The notes under the pieces are model-generated. The model did not search any database, was not told where the DNA came from, and was given only the letters and a program-made list of their open reading frames with translations. Source: Pseudomonas sp. efr-133-TYG-5 (GTDB taxonomy: Bacteria; Pseudomonadota; Gammaproteobacteria; Pseudomonadales; Pseudomonadaceae). Taken from it: DNA of 64,000 bases. Below, in pieces: positions 8,475 through 17,373 of the stretch. The DNA lies in assembly GCF_030209175.1 (NCBI RefSeq), contig NZ_JARVSM010000004.1:186001-250000 (forward strand), in the 5' to 3' direction. Positions within the stretch are counted from its first letter, which is position 1; every line of letters begins with the position of its first letter. The position numbers and the translations under genes are program-made.

Positions 8475-11348
8475 ATGACCCTCAGCTCCGAACTGTCGGG
8501 CCCCTCTGTGGAACCCCGGGTTATCCGCAAGCACTACGCCACGCAGATGGCGGTCGAACGCACGCGTTTGCTTTATCAGGGCTCTCTGCTGCCCACGCTG
8601 TTCATGTTGATCAATGGCCTGGTCTGCGCTGCTCTGCTCTGGAGTCCGCAGCGCTACTTCGTGGTCAGCATCTGGCTGGTGTGGCTGCTGTCGCTGGTCG
8701 CGTTGCGGGTGATTCAGGTCGCCGCGTTCGATTCGGCGATCCCCGACCGCCAGGCCCAGCCGATCTGGCGGCGGATGTTCTGGCTCGGCTCGACCCTGAC
8801 CGGCCTGACCCTGGCCGGCGCCGGCATTGCGCTGGTGCCGGCCGACAACTTCATGCAACAAGCCTGGGTGTTCGGCCTGATCGGCGCCGCCACGCTGTCC
8901 GCCAGCGTCGCCTACGCCGTCAGCCTGCCGGCGTTCCTGTCCTTTACCTTGCCGTGCCTGCTGCCGGCCATCGGCTATCTATTGTGGGGCGGTGACGAGC
9001 AGGCGCGCGGTTGGGGCTGGCTCGGGCTGATCCTGCTCGGTTCGTTGAGCGTGGTGGCGTGGCAGGTCAACCGGCTGATCGATCGCGGCATGCTGCGGCG
9101 CTTCCAGAACCAGCACCTGATCGAACACCTGCAGCAGACGCAGGCGCGCGGCGAACAGCTCAATCAGGAGCTGGCCAGGGAAATCGAGCAGCGGCGCTGC
9201 GCCGAAAGCCAATTGCGCGAAGCGCAGATCGAACTGGAAGACCGGGTCGCCCAGCGCAGCCGCGAACTCGACGCCGCCAATCAGGCCCTGAGCAAGAGCG
9301 AGGCGCGCCTGGCCCTGGCGCTGAAGGCCAGTGAGCTGGGGCTGTGGGACTGGAACCTGCAGACCGACGAAGTGCATCACACGCAGATCGAAGAGCTGTT
9401 CGGCCTCGCTCCGGAGTACGTCACGGCGATCCTCCGCGATCTCAAGCCACGCCTGCACCCGGAAGATGTGCCGGCGCTCAAGCATGCGCTGATCGAGCAC
9501 TTGAAAGGGCGCACCGAGGACTACCAGATCGAATACCGCGTGCGCCACGGCGACGGCCACTGGGTGTGGATCGAAGACCGTGGCCGCGCGGTGGAGCGCA
9601 GCGACAGCGGGCGGGTGATTCGCATGGTCGGCACCCGCCGCGATATCAGCGCCAGCAAAAGCCTGGAAGCGCAGCAGCAACTGGCGGCAACCGTGTTCGA
9701 GGCGGCCAGCGAAGGCATCGTGATCCTCGACCCGGACTATCAACTGATTGCGATCAACCAGGCGTTCAGCCGCGTCACCGGTTACGACATCGACGACATG
9801 CTCGGGCGCAATGTCGTCGAGTTGCCGTGCAGTCGCGATGCCCGCCGGCATTACGTGGCGATCCGCCATGCACTGGAGCAACACGGCAGCTGGCAGGGCG
9901 AGCTGGTGGAAACGCGCAAGAACGGCGAGCTGTATCCGCAATGGCTGCAACTGAATGCGGTGCGCGATAATCGCGGCAACGTCAGTCATATCGTGGGCTT
10001 CTTCGCCGATCTGTCGGCGCGCCGCGAATCCGAAGAGCGCATGCGCTACCTCACCCACTACGATGAACTGACCGGGCTGGCCAACCGTTCGCTGTTCCGC
10101 GAACGCCTGCACGAAGCCCATCAGCGCGTGCGGCAGGGCGGGCGGCGCAGCCTGGCGCTGCTGCACATCAACCTCGATCGCTTCAAGCTGCTCAACGACA
10201 GCCTGGGGCACGAAATCGCCGATCAGTTGCTGCAGAAAATGTCGCGGCGTCTGGTCAATGCCCTGCCGGAGGCGGACACCATCGCCCGGCTGTCCGGCGA
10301 TGAGTTCGCGGTGTTGTTCGATGCCTACGGCAACCTGTCGAGCCTGGCGCGAGTCGCCACGCGGCTGTCGAGCAAACTGCGTCTGCCGGTGACGGTGGAG
10401 GGGCACGAGCTGGTGGTCAGCGCGTCGATGGGCATCAGCATGTTGCCGGACAATGCTCGGGAGATTTCCGCGCTGGTCAGCCAGTCGAACATGGCCATGC
10501 AGCATGCCAAGCACCTGGGCGGGAACAACTTCCAGTTCTACACCGACAGCCTGCAGGCCAGCACCCTCGAGCGTCTGCAGCTGGAAAACCAGCTGCGCAA
10601 AGCCATCGAGGACAAGCAGCTGAATGTGTTCTATCAACCGAAACTGTGCCTGGCGACGGGGCGCCTGAATGCCGCGGAAGCACTGGTGCGCTGGGATCAC
10701 CCGACCATGGGCCGGGTACCGCCGGGGGACTTCATCGGCCTTGCCGAGGAAACCGGGCTGATCGGACCGATCGGCGAATTCGTCTTGCGCCAGGCGTGCT
10801 GGCAGGCCTGCGAATGGCAGCGTCAGGGGCTGGCACCGATCCGCGTTTCGGTGAACCTTTCGGTGCACCAGCTGCGCCAGGGCAAGCTGGTCAGCCTGGT
10901 GCGCCAGGTGCTGGAAGAAACCGGGCTGGCACCGCACTACCTGGAGCTGGAACTCACCGAAAGCCAGTTGCTCGACAGCGTCGAACACATCATCGCGACG
11001 TTCCAGCAACTGCGCGATCTGGGGGTGAAACTGGCGATCGACGATTTCGGCACCGGCTATTCATCGCTGAGCTACCTCAAGCGCATCCCGGTGGATTACG
11101 TGAAGATCGACCAGGCGTTTATTCGCGGGCTGGGGGAGGGCAGCGAGGACGCGGCGATCACTCGCGCGATCATTGCCATGGCCCACGGGTTGTCGTTGAA
11201 GGTGGTGGCCGAGGGGGTCGAGCGTGCGGAGCAGCTTGAGTTCCTCCAGGCCGAAGGCTGCGACGAGGTGCAGGGCTATCTGATCAGCCGTCCAGTGGAG
11301 GCCGCCGCCCTGGCCGGGTTATTGCGCGGGCAGGAAATTCCCCGCTAA
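8475..11348 (+). CDS. Membrane PAS-PAS-GGDEF-EAL cyclic-di-GMP enzyme
   Basis: This 957-residue protein is predicted to control c-di-GMP. About six hydrophobic segments (residues ~30-195) are followed by a coiled coil (~200-285), two PAS domains (~285-410 and ~410-530), a GGDEF domain and an EAL domain. The GGDEF signature reads SGDEF at residues 607-611, and the residues just before it (PEADTIARL) do not form the RxxD inhibitory site. The EAL part keeps EAL at 735-737, LELTES, DDFGTGYSSL, KIDQAFI and AEGVE, so phosphodiesterase activity is likely, with the cyclase domain active or a GTP sensor. The start at 8475 precedes MTLSSEL; an enormous open frame upstream overlaps uvrD in antisense and is not real. 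It appears to be the equivalent of the protein next to uvrD in P. aeruginosa. Confidence 0.92.
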   Translation: MTLSSELSGPSVEPRVIRKHYATQMAVERTRLLYQGSLLPTLFMLINGLVCAALLWSPQRYFVVSIWLVWLLSLVALRVIQVAAFDSAIPDRQAQPIWRRMFWLGSTLTGLTLAGAGIALVPADNFMQQAWVFGLIGAATLSASVAYAVSLPAFLSFTLPCLLPAIGYLLWGGDEQARGWGWLGLILLGSLSVVAWQVNRLIDRGMLRRFQNQHLIEHLQQTQARGEQLNQELAREIEQRRCAESQLREAQIELEDRVAQRSRELDAANQALSKSEARLALALKASELGLWDWNLQTDEVHHTQIEELFGLAPEYVTAILRDLKPRLHPEDVPALKHALIEHLKGRTEDYQIEYRVRHGDGHWVWIEDRGRAVERSDSGRVIRMVGTRRDISASKSLEAQQQLAATVFEAASEGIVILDPDYQLIAINQAFSRVTGYDIDDMLGRNVVELPCSRDARRHYVAIRHALEQHGSWQGELVETRKNGELYPQWLQLNAVRDNRGNVSHIVGFFADLSARRESEERMRYLTHYDELTGLANRSLFRERLHEAHQRVRQGGRRSLALLHINLDRFKLLNDSLGHEIADQLLQKMSRRLVNALPEADTIARLSGDEFAVLFDAYGNLSSLARVATRLSSKLRLPVTVEGHELVVSASMGISMLPDNAREISALVSQSNMAMQHAKHLGGNNFQFYTDSLQASTLERLQLENQLRKAIEDKQLNVFYQPKLCLATGRLNAAEALVRWDHPTMGRVPPGDFIGLAEETGLIGPIGEFVLRQACWQACEWQRQGLAPIRVSVNLSVHQLRQGKLVSLVRQVLEETGLAPHYLELELTESQLLDSVEHIIATFQQLRDLGVKLAIDDFGTGYSSLSYLKRIPVDYVKIDQAFIRGLGEGSEDAAITRAIIAMAHGLSLKVVAEGVERAEQLEFLQAEGCDEVQGYLISRPVEAAALAGLLRGQEIPR

Positions 11349-11422
11349 AGGGCTACATGCAGCGCATGACGCCTGATTGGGGGGCATCCAGTTACGCATT
11401 GAGCAGGCAAAAAGCCAATTCA

Positions 11423-11437
11423 TGTAGTATAACTACA
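11423..11437. promoter_or_regulatory. Candidate RpiR/HexR-type operator upstream of the regulator gene
   Basis: TGTAGTATAACTACA is an inverted repeat with 6-bp arms and a 3-bp centre, 46 bp before the TTG start. It resembles the TGTA...TACA dyads bound by HexR-type regulators, which suggests autoregulation; this is inferred from similarity. Confidence 0.55.
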
Positions 11438-11483
11438 AGCTTGCTACATCCCCGGCATCTGCCCATAACAAGAGTCCAGCCCT

Positions 11484-12350
11484 TTGAATCTGCTGCAACA
11501 CATTGCCCAGTCACGTCACCTGTTACGCAAGTCGGAGCTCAAGGTCGCCGACCACGTGCTGCTTGACCCTGCGGCGGTGATGCACAGCTCCATGGCCGAC
11601 CTGGCCCACAGCGTCGGCATCAGCGAACCGACCATCGTGCGCTTCTGCCGTGCCATCGGTTGTTCCGGTTTCCAGGATCTCAAGCTCAAACTGGCGCAAA
11701 GCCTGGCCGCCGGTGCCAGCTTCGGCCAGTTCGCGATCCATGAAGACGATTCGGTCGCCGACTACAGCCTGAAGATCTTCGACACCACCCTGCACACGCT
11801 GATGGAAGTGCGCGAGAAGCTCGATCCGCTGGAGCTGCAGCGTGCGGTGACGCTGATGTCCCAGGCCCAGCGCGTCGAGTTCTACGGCTTTGGCGCGTCG
11901 GGTGCGGTGGCGGCGGATGCGCAGCACAAGTTTTTCCGTCTGCTGCTGACGGCGGCGGCGTACTCCGACCCGCACATGCAGGCGATGTCGGCGGTGACCC
12001 TGAAGCCGACTGACGTGGCGATCTGCATTTCCCAGTCCGGGCGCTCCAAGGACTTGCTGATCACCGCCAACCTGGTGCGCGAGAGCGGCGCTTCGCTGAT
12101 TACGTTGTGCCCGAGCCAGACGCCGCTGGCCGAGTTGTCGACGGTCAACCTGGCCATCGACGTGCACGAAGACACCGAAATCTATACGCCGCTGACTTCA
12201 CGTATCGCTCACCTGGTGGTGATCGACGTGCTGGCCATGGGCGTGGCCATGGCGCGCGGGCCGAGCCTGGTCAATCACCTCAAGAGCGTCAAGCGCAGCC
12301 TGCGCAGCTTGCGCCTGTCGCCCAAGGCGGTGAAAGCCCTGGATGACTGA
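11484..12350 (+). CDS. MurR/RpiR-family regulator, HexR-like
   Basis: This 288-residue transcription factor has an N-terminal HTH_6 domain (residues ~1-77: SELKVADHVLLDPAAVMHSS ... SEPTIVRFCRAIGCSGFQDL) and a C-terminal SIS sugar-phosphate-binding domain (~125-250, with EFYGFGASGAVAADAQHKF and ISQSGRSKDLL). It is very like HexR, the regulator of the zwf/edd/gap glucose genes that responds to KDPG. The true hexR normally sits beside zwf, so this is probably the paralogue found near pycA in Pseudomonas. A TTG start is used because the conserved MNLLQHIAQSR begins there and AAGAGT lies upstream. It may adjust central carbon flow together with the neighbouring pyruvate carboxylase genes, which is an inference. 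Confidence 0.88.
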   Translation: MNLLQHIAQSRHLLRKSELKVADHVLLDPAAVMHSSMADLAHSVGISEPTIVRFCRAIGCSGFQDLKLKLAQSLAAGASFGQFAIHEDDSVADYSLKIFDTTLHTLMEVREKLDPLELQRAVTLMSQAQRVEFYGFGASGAVAADAQHKFFRLLLTAAAYSDPHMQAMSAVTLKPTDVAICISQSGRSKDLLITANLVRESGASLITLCPSQTPLAELSTVNLAIDVHEDTEIYTPLTSRIAHLVVIDVLAMGVAMARGPSLVNHLKSVKRSLRSLRLSPKAVKALDD

Positions 12351-12374
12351 GGTCATCCGGGGTTGTTTCGAGCT

Positions 12375-12471
12375 GATTCGCGAGCAGGCTCGCTGCCACG
12401 GGATCTGCCGTTCATAAAAATTCCGCGGCAAACCGCGGCCGAATGTGGGAGCGAGCCTGCTCGCGAAAGCG
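12375..12471. repeat. REP doublet (REPIN-like), copy 3
   Basis: TTCGCGAGCAGGCTCGCTGC at 12376 and the inverted GGAGCGAGCCTGCTCGCGAA near 12448 enclose a further small hairpin CCGCGGCAAACCGCGG. It lies downstream of the HexR-like gene, which has no other obvious terminator. Confidence 0.85.
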
Positions 12472-12586
12472 TCCTCGATAACAATGCGCCACCCGCAACT
12501 TTCATCGCACTGTCATCCCCGCGCAGCCAAACGGTCATCCCCCGCGCCTATCGTGAAACTCCCGTACTCGCCTTGGGAGACTCGAA

Positions 12587-12799
12587 ATGGCTCAGCCCTA
12601 CGAAGAACGCAACAGCGCCGCGAAAACCCGTCGTCAGCAGGAAGATCAGCGCCGCATGGAGTTTCGCCGCGCCATCGAAGATCGCTTCGAACTTCGCCAG
12701 CTTCAGGCCGAAATCGGCGATTTTCCCGAGGACATCGCACTCAACCATTGGCAGGCATCACCGGCAGTTTCCCGGCGAAGCGCTCAACCAGCGCGCTGA
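12587..12799 (+). CDS. Small basic protein, possibly PA3496-like (unconfirmed)
   Basis: A 70-residue ORF begins MAQPYEERNSAAKTRRQQED and continues with QRRMEFRRAIEDRFELRQLQ, a strongly charged, helix-prone sequence. GGGAGA lies 6 bp before the ATG. The first ~55 residues read like a conserved small Pseudomonas family that I recall only loosely as PA3496-type envelope integrity proteins, whereas the last ~15 (ASPAVSRRSAQPAR) look like read-through into the antisense of pycR. The frame overlaps the convergent pycR 3' end by 59 bp, so either the overlap is real or the ancestral stop has been lost. I do not assign a function. Confidence 0.5.
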   Translation: MAQPYEERNSAAKTRRQQEDQRRMEFRRAIEDRFELRQLQAEIGDFPEDIALNHWQASPAVSRRSAQPAR

Positions 12800-13703
12800 T
12801 CTGCACCCGTTCGCTGCGGATAAACGCCAGGAAGGCGTGCGCCACCGGTGACAGGCGCTTGGCCTTGGCCTGCACCAGGCACCAGCTGCGAAACAGCGGC
12901 AACTCCTCGACCGGCAGCTCGACCAGGCCACCGGTCGCCAGCTCCAGGTTGAGGGCGTGGCGCGTCAACAGCGCCAGGCCCAGACCCGCCACCACGCACT
13001 CTCGCTGCGCTTCGGCCGAGGCGACCTCCTGGGTCTGGGTGAAGTGCACGCGTTTCTCCTTGAAGTATTCCTCGCAGGCCAGGCGCGTGCCCGAACCCGG
13101 CTCGCGGATCAGCAAGGTGTAAGGCTCGAGATCCTGCAGACGCAGCGGGCCCATGTGCGCCAGCGGGTGATCCGGACGTGCCACGGCGACAATCGGATTG
13201 TTGAGGAACGGCAGGAACTCCAGGCCCATGTCTTGCGGCACCATCGACATGATCACCAGGTCGTCGCGATTGTCCGAGAGACGGCGGATTACCTGGCCAC
13301 GGTTGACCACCGTCAGTTGCAGATTGACTTCCGGGTGCTGGCGCTTGAACGCGGCAAACAGGTGCGGCACGAAGTATTTGGCGCTGGATTCCACGGCCAG
13401 TTTCAGCTGCCCCTGCAGCGAGCCCTGCATGTCCGACAGCTGCATGTCGAGGTTTTCCAGGCGCCCGAAGATATCGCGGCTGGCGCGCTGCAGCGCCTCG
13501 GCGGCTTCGGTCATGTAGAGTTTCTTGCCAACGTAATCAAACAGCGGCTGGCCGATCAGCTCTTCAAGCTGACGAATCTGTAGGCTCACGGCCGGTTGGG
13601 TGAGCGACATTTCCTCTGCCGCACGGCTGTAGGAACGCAAATCGCACACCTCGTTGAAGATCTGCAACTGACGCAATGTCATACGCATCAAGGACTTACG
13701 CAT
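12741..13703 (-). CDS. pycR: LysR-family regulator, PycR
   Basis: This 320-residue LysR-type regulator has an N-terminal winged HTH (residues ~8-67: TLRQLQIFNEVCDLRSYSRA ... TQPAVSLQIRQLEELIGQPL) and a substrate-binding domain to the C-terminus. It is transcribed divergently from pycA-oadA with 191 bp between starts. This is the arrangement of PycR in P. aeruginosa (recalled), where it affects pyruvate carboxylase genes and virulence. The start at 13703 gives MRKSLMRMTLRQLQ; an internal start at MTLRQLQ (13682) is also possible. The effector is unknown. Confidence 0.85.
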   Translation of the reverse strand: MRKSLMRMTLRQLQIFNEVCDLRSYSRAAEEMSLTQPAVSLQIRQLEELIGQPLFDYVGKKLYMTEAAEALQRASRDIFGRLENLDMQLSDMQGSLQGQLKLAVESSAKYFVPHLFAAFKRQHPEVNLQLTVVNRGQVIRRLSDNRDDLVIMSMVPQDMGLEFLPFLNNPIVAVARPDHPLAHMGPLRLQDLEPYTLLIREPGSGTRLACEEYFKEKRVHFTQTQEVASAEAQRECVVAGLGLALLTRHALNLELATGGLVELPVEELPLFRSWCLVQAKAKRLSPVAHAFLAFIRSERVQISALVERFAGKLPVMPANG

Positions 13704-13740
13704 TTTCTACCGGCTCTGGCCAATGGATTGTGCTGTGACT

Positions 13741-13756
13741 ATAAGTCTTTACTTAT
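13741..13756. promoter_or_regulatory. Candidate PycR operator in the pycR-pycA intergenic region
   Basis: ATAAGTCTTTACTTAT is a perfect dyad with 6-bp arms and a 4-bp centre, placed 38 bp upstream of pycR and 139 bp upstream of pycA. LysR regulators bind such AT-rich dyads near their own promoter. Confidence 0.5.
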
Positions 13757-13843
13757 GCCTGACCCAATTTTTATTCATTTTTGTTAATCCCTTGCTGGCG
13801 CTAGTGTGGGGGCGCGACCAGATTGAAACATTTGGTCACGCGT

Positions 13844-13864
13844 CGACCTGGGTCTAGCAGGTCG
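13844..13864 (+). promoter_or_regulatory. Hairpin in the pycA leader
   Basis: CGACCTG and CAGGTCG form a 7-bp stem around a 7-nt loop about 30 bp before the pycA start. There is no T-tract, so it is not a terminator. A role in mRNA stability or regulator binding is possible. Confidence 0.35.
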
Positions 13865-13894
13865 TGGGTACCACCGGCTCAAGGGAACCTCCAA

Positions 13895-15310
<1,416 letters not shown>

Positions 15311-15312
15311 AT

Positions 15313-15394
15313 GCAGCCGCAAGCTGGCAGCCGCAAGCGACAAGCAAGAGCGACTCGGCTTTTTCTTGCAGCTTGTAGCCTGCAGCTTGCCGCT
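15313..15394. repeat. Intra-operon GCAAGC/GCTTGC palindromic repeat, copy 1
   Basis: An imperfect inverted repeat has left arms with GCAGCCGCAAGCTGGCAGCC and right arms with CTTGCAGCTTGTAGCCTGCA, and a loop core reading AGAGCGACTCGGCT. It fills almost the whole gap between pycA and oadA. Related copies are at 50650, 51579 and 57580. Confidence 0.75.
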
Positions 15395-15408
15395 ATGAGG
15401 AGATACCA

Positions 15409-17217
15409 ATGACCAAGAAGATCTTCGTTACTGACACCATCCTGCGCGACGCTCACCAATCGCTGCTCGCCACCCGCATGCGCACCGAAGACATGCTGCC
15501 GATCTGCGACAAGCTCGACAAAGTCGGCTACTGGTCGCTGGAATGCTGGGGCGGCGCGACGTTCGACGCCTGCGTACGTTTTCTCAAGGAAGACCCGTGG
15601 GAGCGCCTGCGCCAACTGCGCGCCGCGCTGCCCAACACCCGCCTGCAGATGCTCCTGCGCGGGCAGAACCTGCTCGGCTACCGCCACTACAGCGACGACG
15701 TGGTCAAAGCCTTTGTCGCCAAGGCCGCGGTCAACGGCATCGACGTATTCCGCATCTTCGACGCCATGAACGATGTGCGTAACCTGCGCGTGGCCATCGA
15801 AGCGGTGAAAGCTGCCGGCAAACATGCCCAGGGCACCATCGCCTACACCACCAGCCCGGTGCACACCATCGACGCGTTCGTCGCCCAGGCCAAGCAAATG
15901 GAAGCCATGGGTTGCGACTCTGTGGCGATCAAGGACATGGCCGGTCTGCTGACGCCGTACGCCACCGGCGAACTGGTCCGCGCGTTGAAAGCCGAGCAGT
16001 CGCTGCCGGTGTTCATCCACTCGCATGACACGGCCGGCCTGGCGAGCATGTGCCAGCTCAAGGCGATCGAAAACGGCGCCGACCACATCGACACCGCGAT
16101 CTCCAGCTTCGCCTCGGGCACCAGCCATCCGGGTACCGAGTCGATGGTCGCTGCGCTCAAGGGCACCGAGTACGACACCGGTCTGAACCTCGAATTGCTG
16201 CAGGAAATCGGCCTGTACTTCTACGCCGTGCGCAAGAAGTACCACCAGTTCGAAAGCGAATTCACCGCCGTCGACACCCGCGTGCAGGTCAATCAGGTGC
16301 CGGGCGGGATGATTTCCAACCTTGCCAACCAGTTGAAAGAACAGGGCGCGTTGAACCGCATGGCCGAAGTGCTGGCGGAAATCCCGCGCGTGCGTGAAGA
16401 CCTCGGCTTCCCGCCGCTGGTGACCCCGACGTCGCAGATCGTCGGCACCCAGGCGTTCTTCAACGTACTGGCCGGCGAGCGTTACAAGACCATCACCAAC
16501 GAGGTGAAGCTGTACCTGCAGGGCGGTTACGGCAAGGCGCCTGGTGTGGTCAACGAAAAACTGCGTCGTCAGGCCATCGGCAGCGAAGAGGTCATCGACG
16601 TGCGTCCGGCCGACTTGCTCAAGCCGGAAATGACCAAGCTGCGTGCCGATATCGGTGCCCTGGCCAAGTCCGAAGAAGACGTGCTGACCTTTGCCATGTT
16701 CCCGGACATCGGGCGCAAGTTCCTCGAAGAGCGTGCCGCCGGCACCCTCGCGCCGGAAGTGCTGTTGCCGATTCCTGAGGCCGGTGGTGTGGCGAAGGCG
16801 GGCGGCGAAGGCGTGCCGACCGAGTTCGTCATCGACGTCCACGGCGAGACCTACCGCGTCGACATCACCGGTGTCGGGGTCAAGGCCGAGGGCAAGCGTC
16901 ACTTCTACCTGTCCATCGACGGCATGCCGGAAGAAGTGGTGTTCGAGCCCCTCAACGAGTTCGTCGGCGGCGGCAGCAGCAAGCGCAAGCAGGCCTCGGC
17001 GCCGGGCCACGTCAGCACCACCATGCCGGGCAACATCGTCGATGTGCTGGTCAAGGAGGGCGACACCGTCAAGGCGGGCCAGGCGGTGCTGATCACCGAA
17101 GCGATGAAGATGGAAACCGAAGTCCAGGCCGCGATTGCCGGCAAGGTCACTGCCATCCACGTCGCCAAGGGCGACCGGGTCAACCCGGGTGAAATCCTGA
17201 TCGAGATCGAAGGCTGA
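15409..17217 (+). CDS. oadA: Pyruvate carboxylase subunit B / oxaloacetate decarboxylase alpha-type
   Basis: This 602-residue subunit holds the carboxyltransferase (residues ~1-300; TDTILRDAHQSLLATRMRTE, with metal ligands expected in the Asp and later HSHD motif), a conserved PYC/OADA domain (~300-460) and a C-terminal biotinyl domain with the acceptor Lys567 in EAMKMETE. It transfers CO2 from carboxybiotin to pyruvate. Many databases name it oxaloacetate decarboxylase alpha, but with pycA alongside and no OadB/OadG genes it is the B subunit of a two-subunit pyruvate carboxylase (also called pycB). GAGGAG precedes the ATG. Confidence 0.93.
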   Translation: MTKKIFVTDTILRDAHQSLLATRMRTEDMLPICDKLDKVGYWSLECWGGATFDACVRFLKEDPWERLRQLRAALPNTRLQMLLRGQNLLGYRHYSDDVVKAFVAKAAVNGIDVFRIFDAMNDVRNLRVAIEAVKAAGKHAQGTIAYTTSPVHTIDAFVAQAKQMEAMGCDSVAIKDMAGLLTPYATGELVRALKAEQSLPVFIHSHDTAGLASMCQLKAIENGADHIDTAISSFASGTSHPGTESMVAALKGTEYDTGLNLELLQEIGLYFYAVRKKYHQFESEFTAVDTRVQVNQVPGGMISNLANQLKEQGALNRMAEVLAEIPRVREDLGFPPLVTPTSQIVGTQAFFNVLAGERYKTITNEVKLYLQGGYGKAPGVVNEKLRRQAIGSEEVIDVRPADLLKPEMTKLRADIGALAKSEEDVLTFAMFPDIGRKFLEERAAGTLAPEVLLPIPEAGGVAKAGGEGVPTEFVIDVHGETYRVDITGVGVKAEGKRHFYLSIDGMPEEVVFEPLNEFVGGGSSKRKQASAPGHVSTTMPGNIVDVLVKEGDTVKAGQAVLITEAMKMETEVQAAIAGKVTAIHVAKGDRVNPGEILIEIEG

Positions 17218-17250
17218 GATAACGGCCTCGGTACAACGCTTTAAACCTCG

Positions 17251-17276
17251 GGGGGGCATGTGCTCCCCTTTTTTTT
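17251..17276 (+). terminator. Rho-independent terminator of the pycA-oadA operon
   Basis: A G/C stem with the middle GGGGCA-TG-TGC(T)CCCC is followed by eight T residues, 33 bp after the oadA stop. Confidence 0.85.
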
Positions 17277-17290
17277 CGCTGTCGAGACGG

Positions 17291-17350
17291 GCGCAGGCAG
17301 CCGTCGGTTGATGGGTTTCACTTGCCGGATCAACCGATCGCAGCCTGCGC
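17291..17350 (-). terminator. Long hairpin downstream of the autotransporter gene
   Basis: GCGCAGGC...TCGGTTGAT pairs with ATCAACCGA...GCCTGCGC with a 5-nt mismatched internal loop, just past the stop at 17374 on the minus strand. A clear T-tract is missing, so termination is only likely. Confidence 0.5.
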
Positions 17351-17373
17351 CAGCGCTTACAGGATGGCGCGGG

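Noticed and set aside
8979..11009. A minus-strand open frame of 676 codons inside the GGDEF-EAL gene
   Set aside because: Antisense of a multi-domain protein with intact motifs; no supporting signals.
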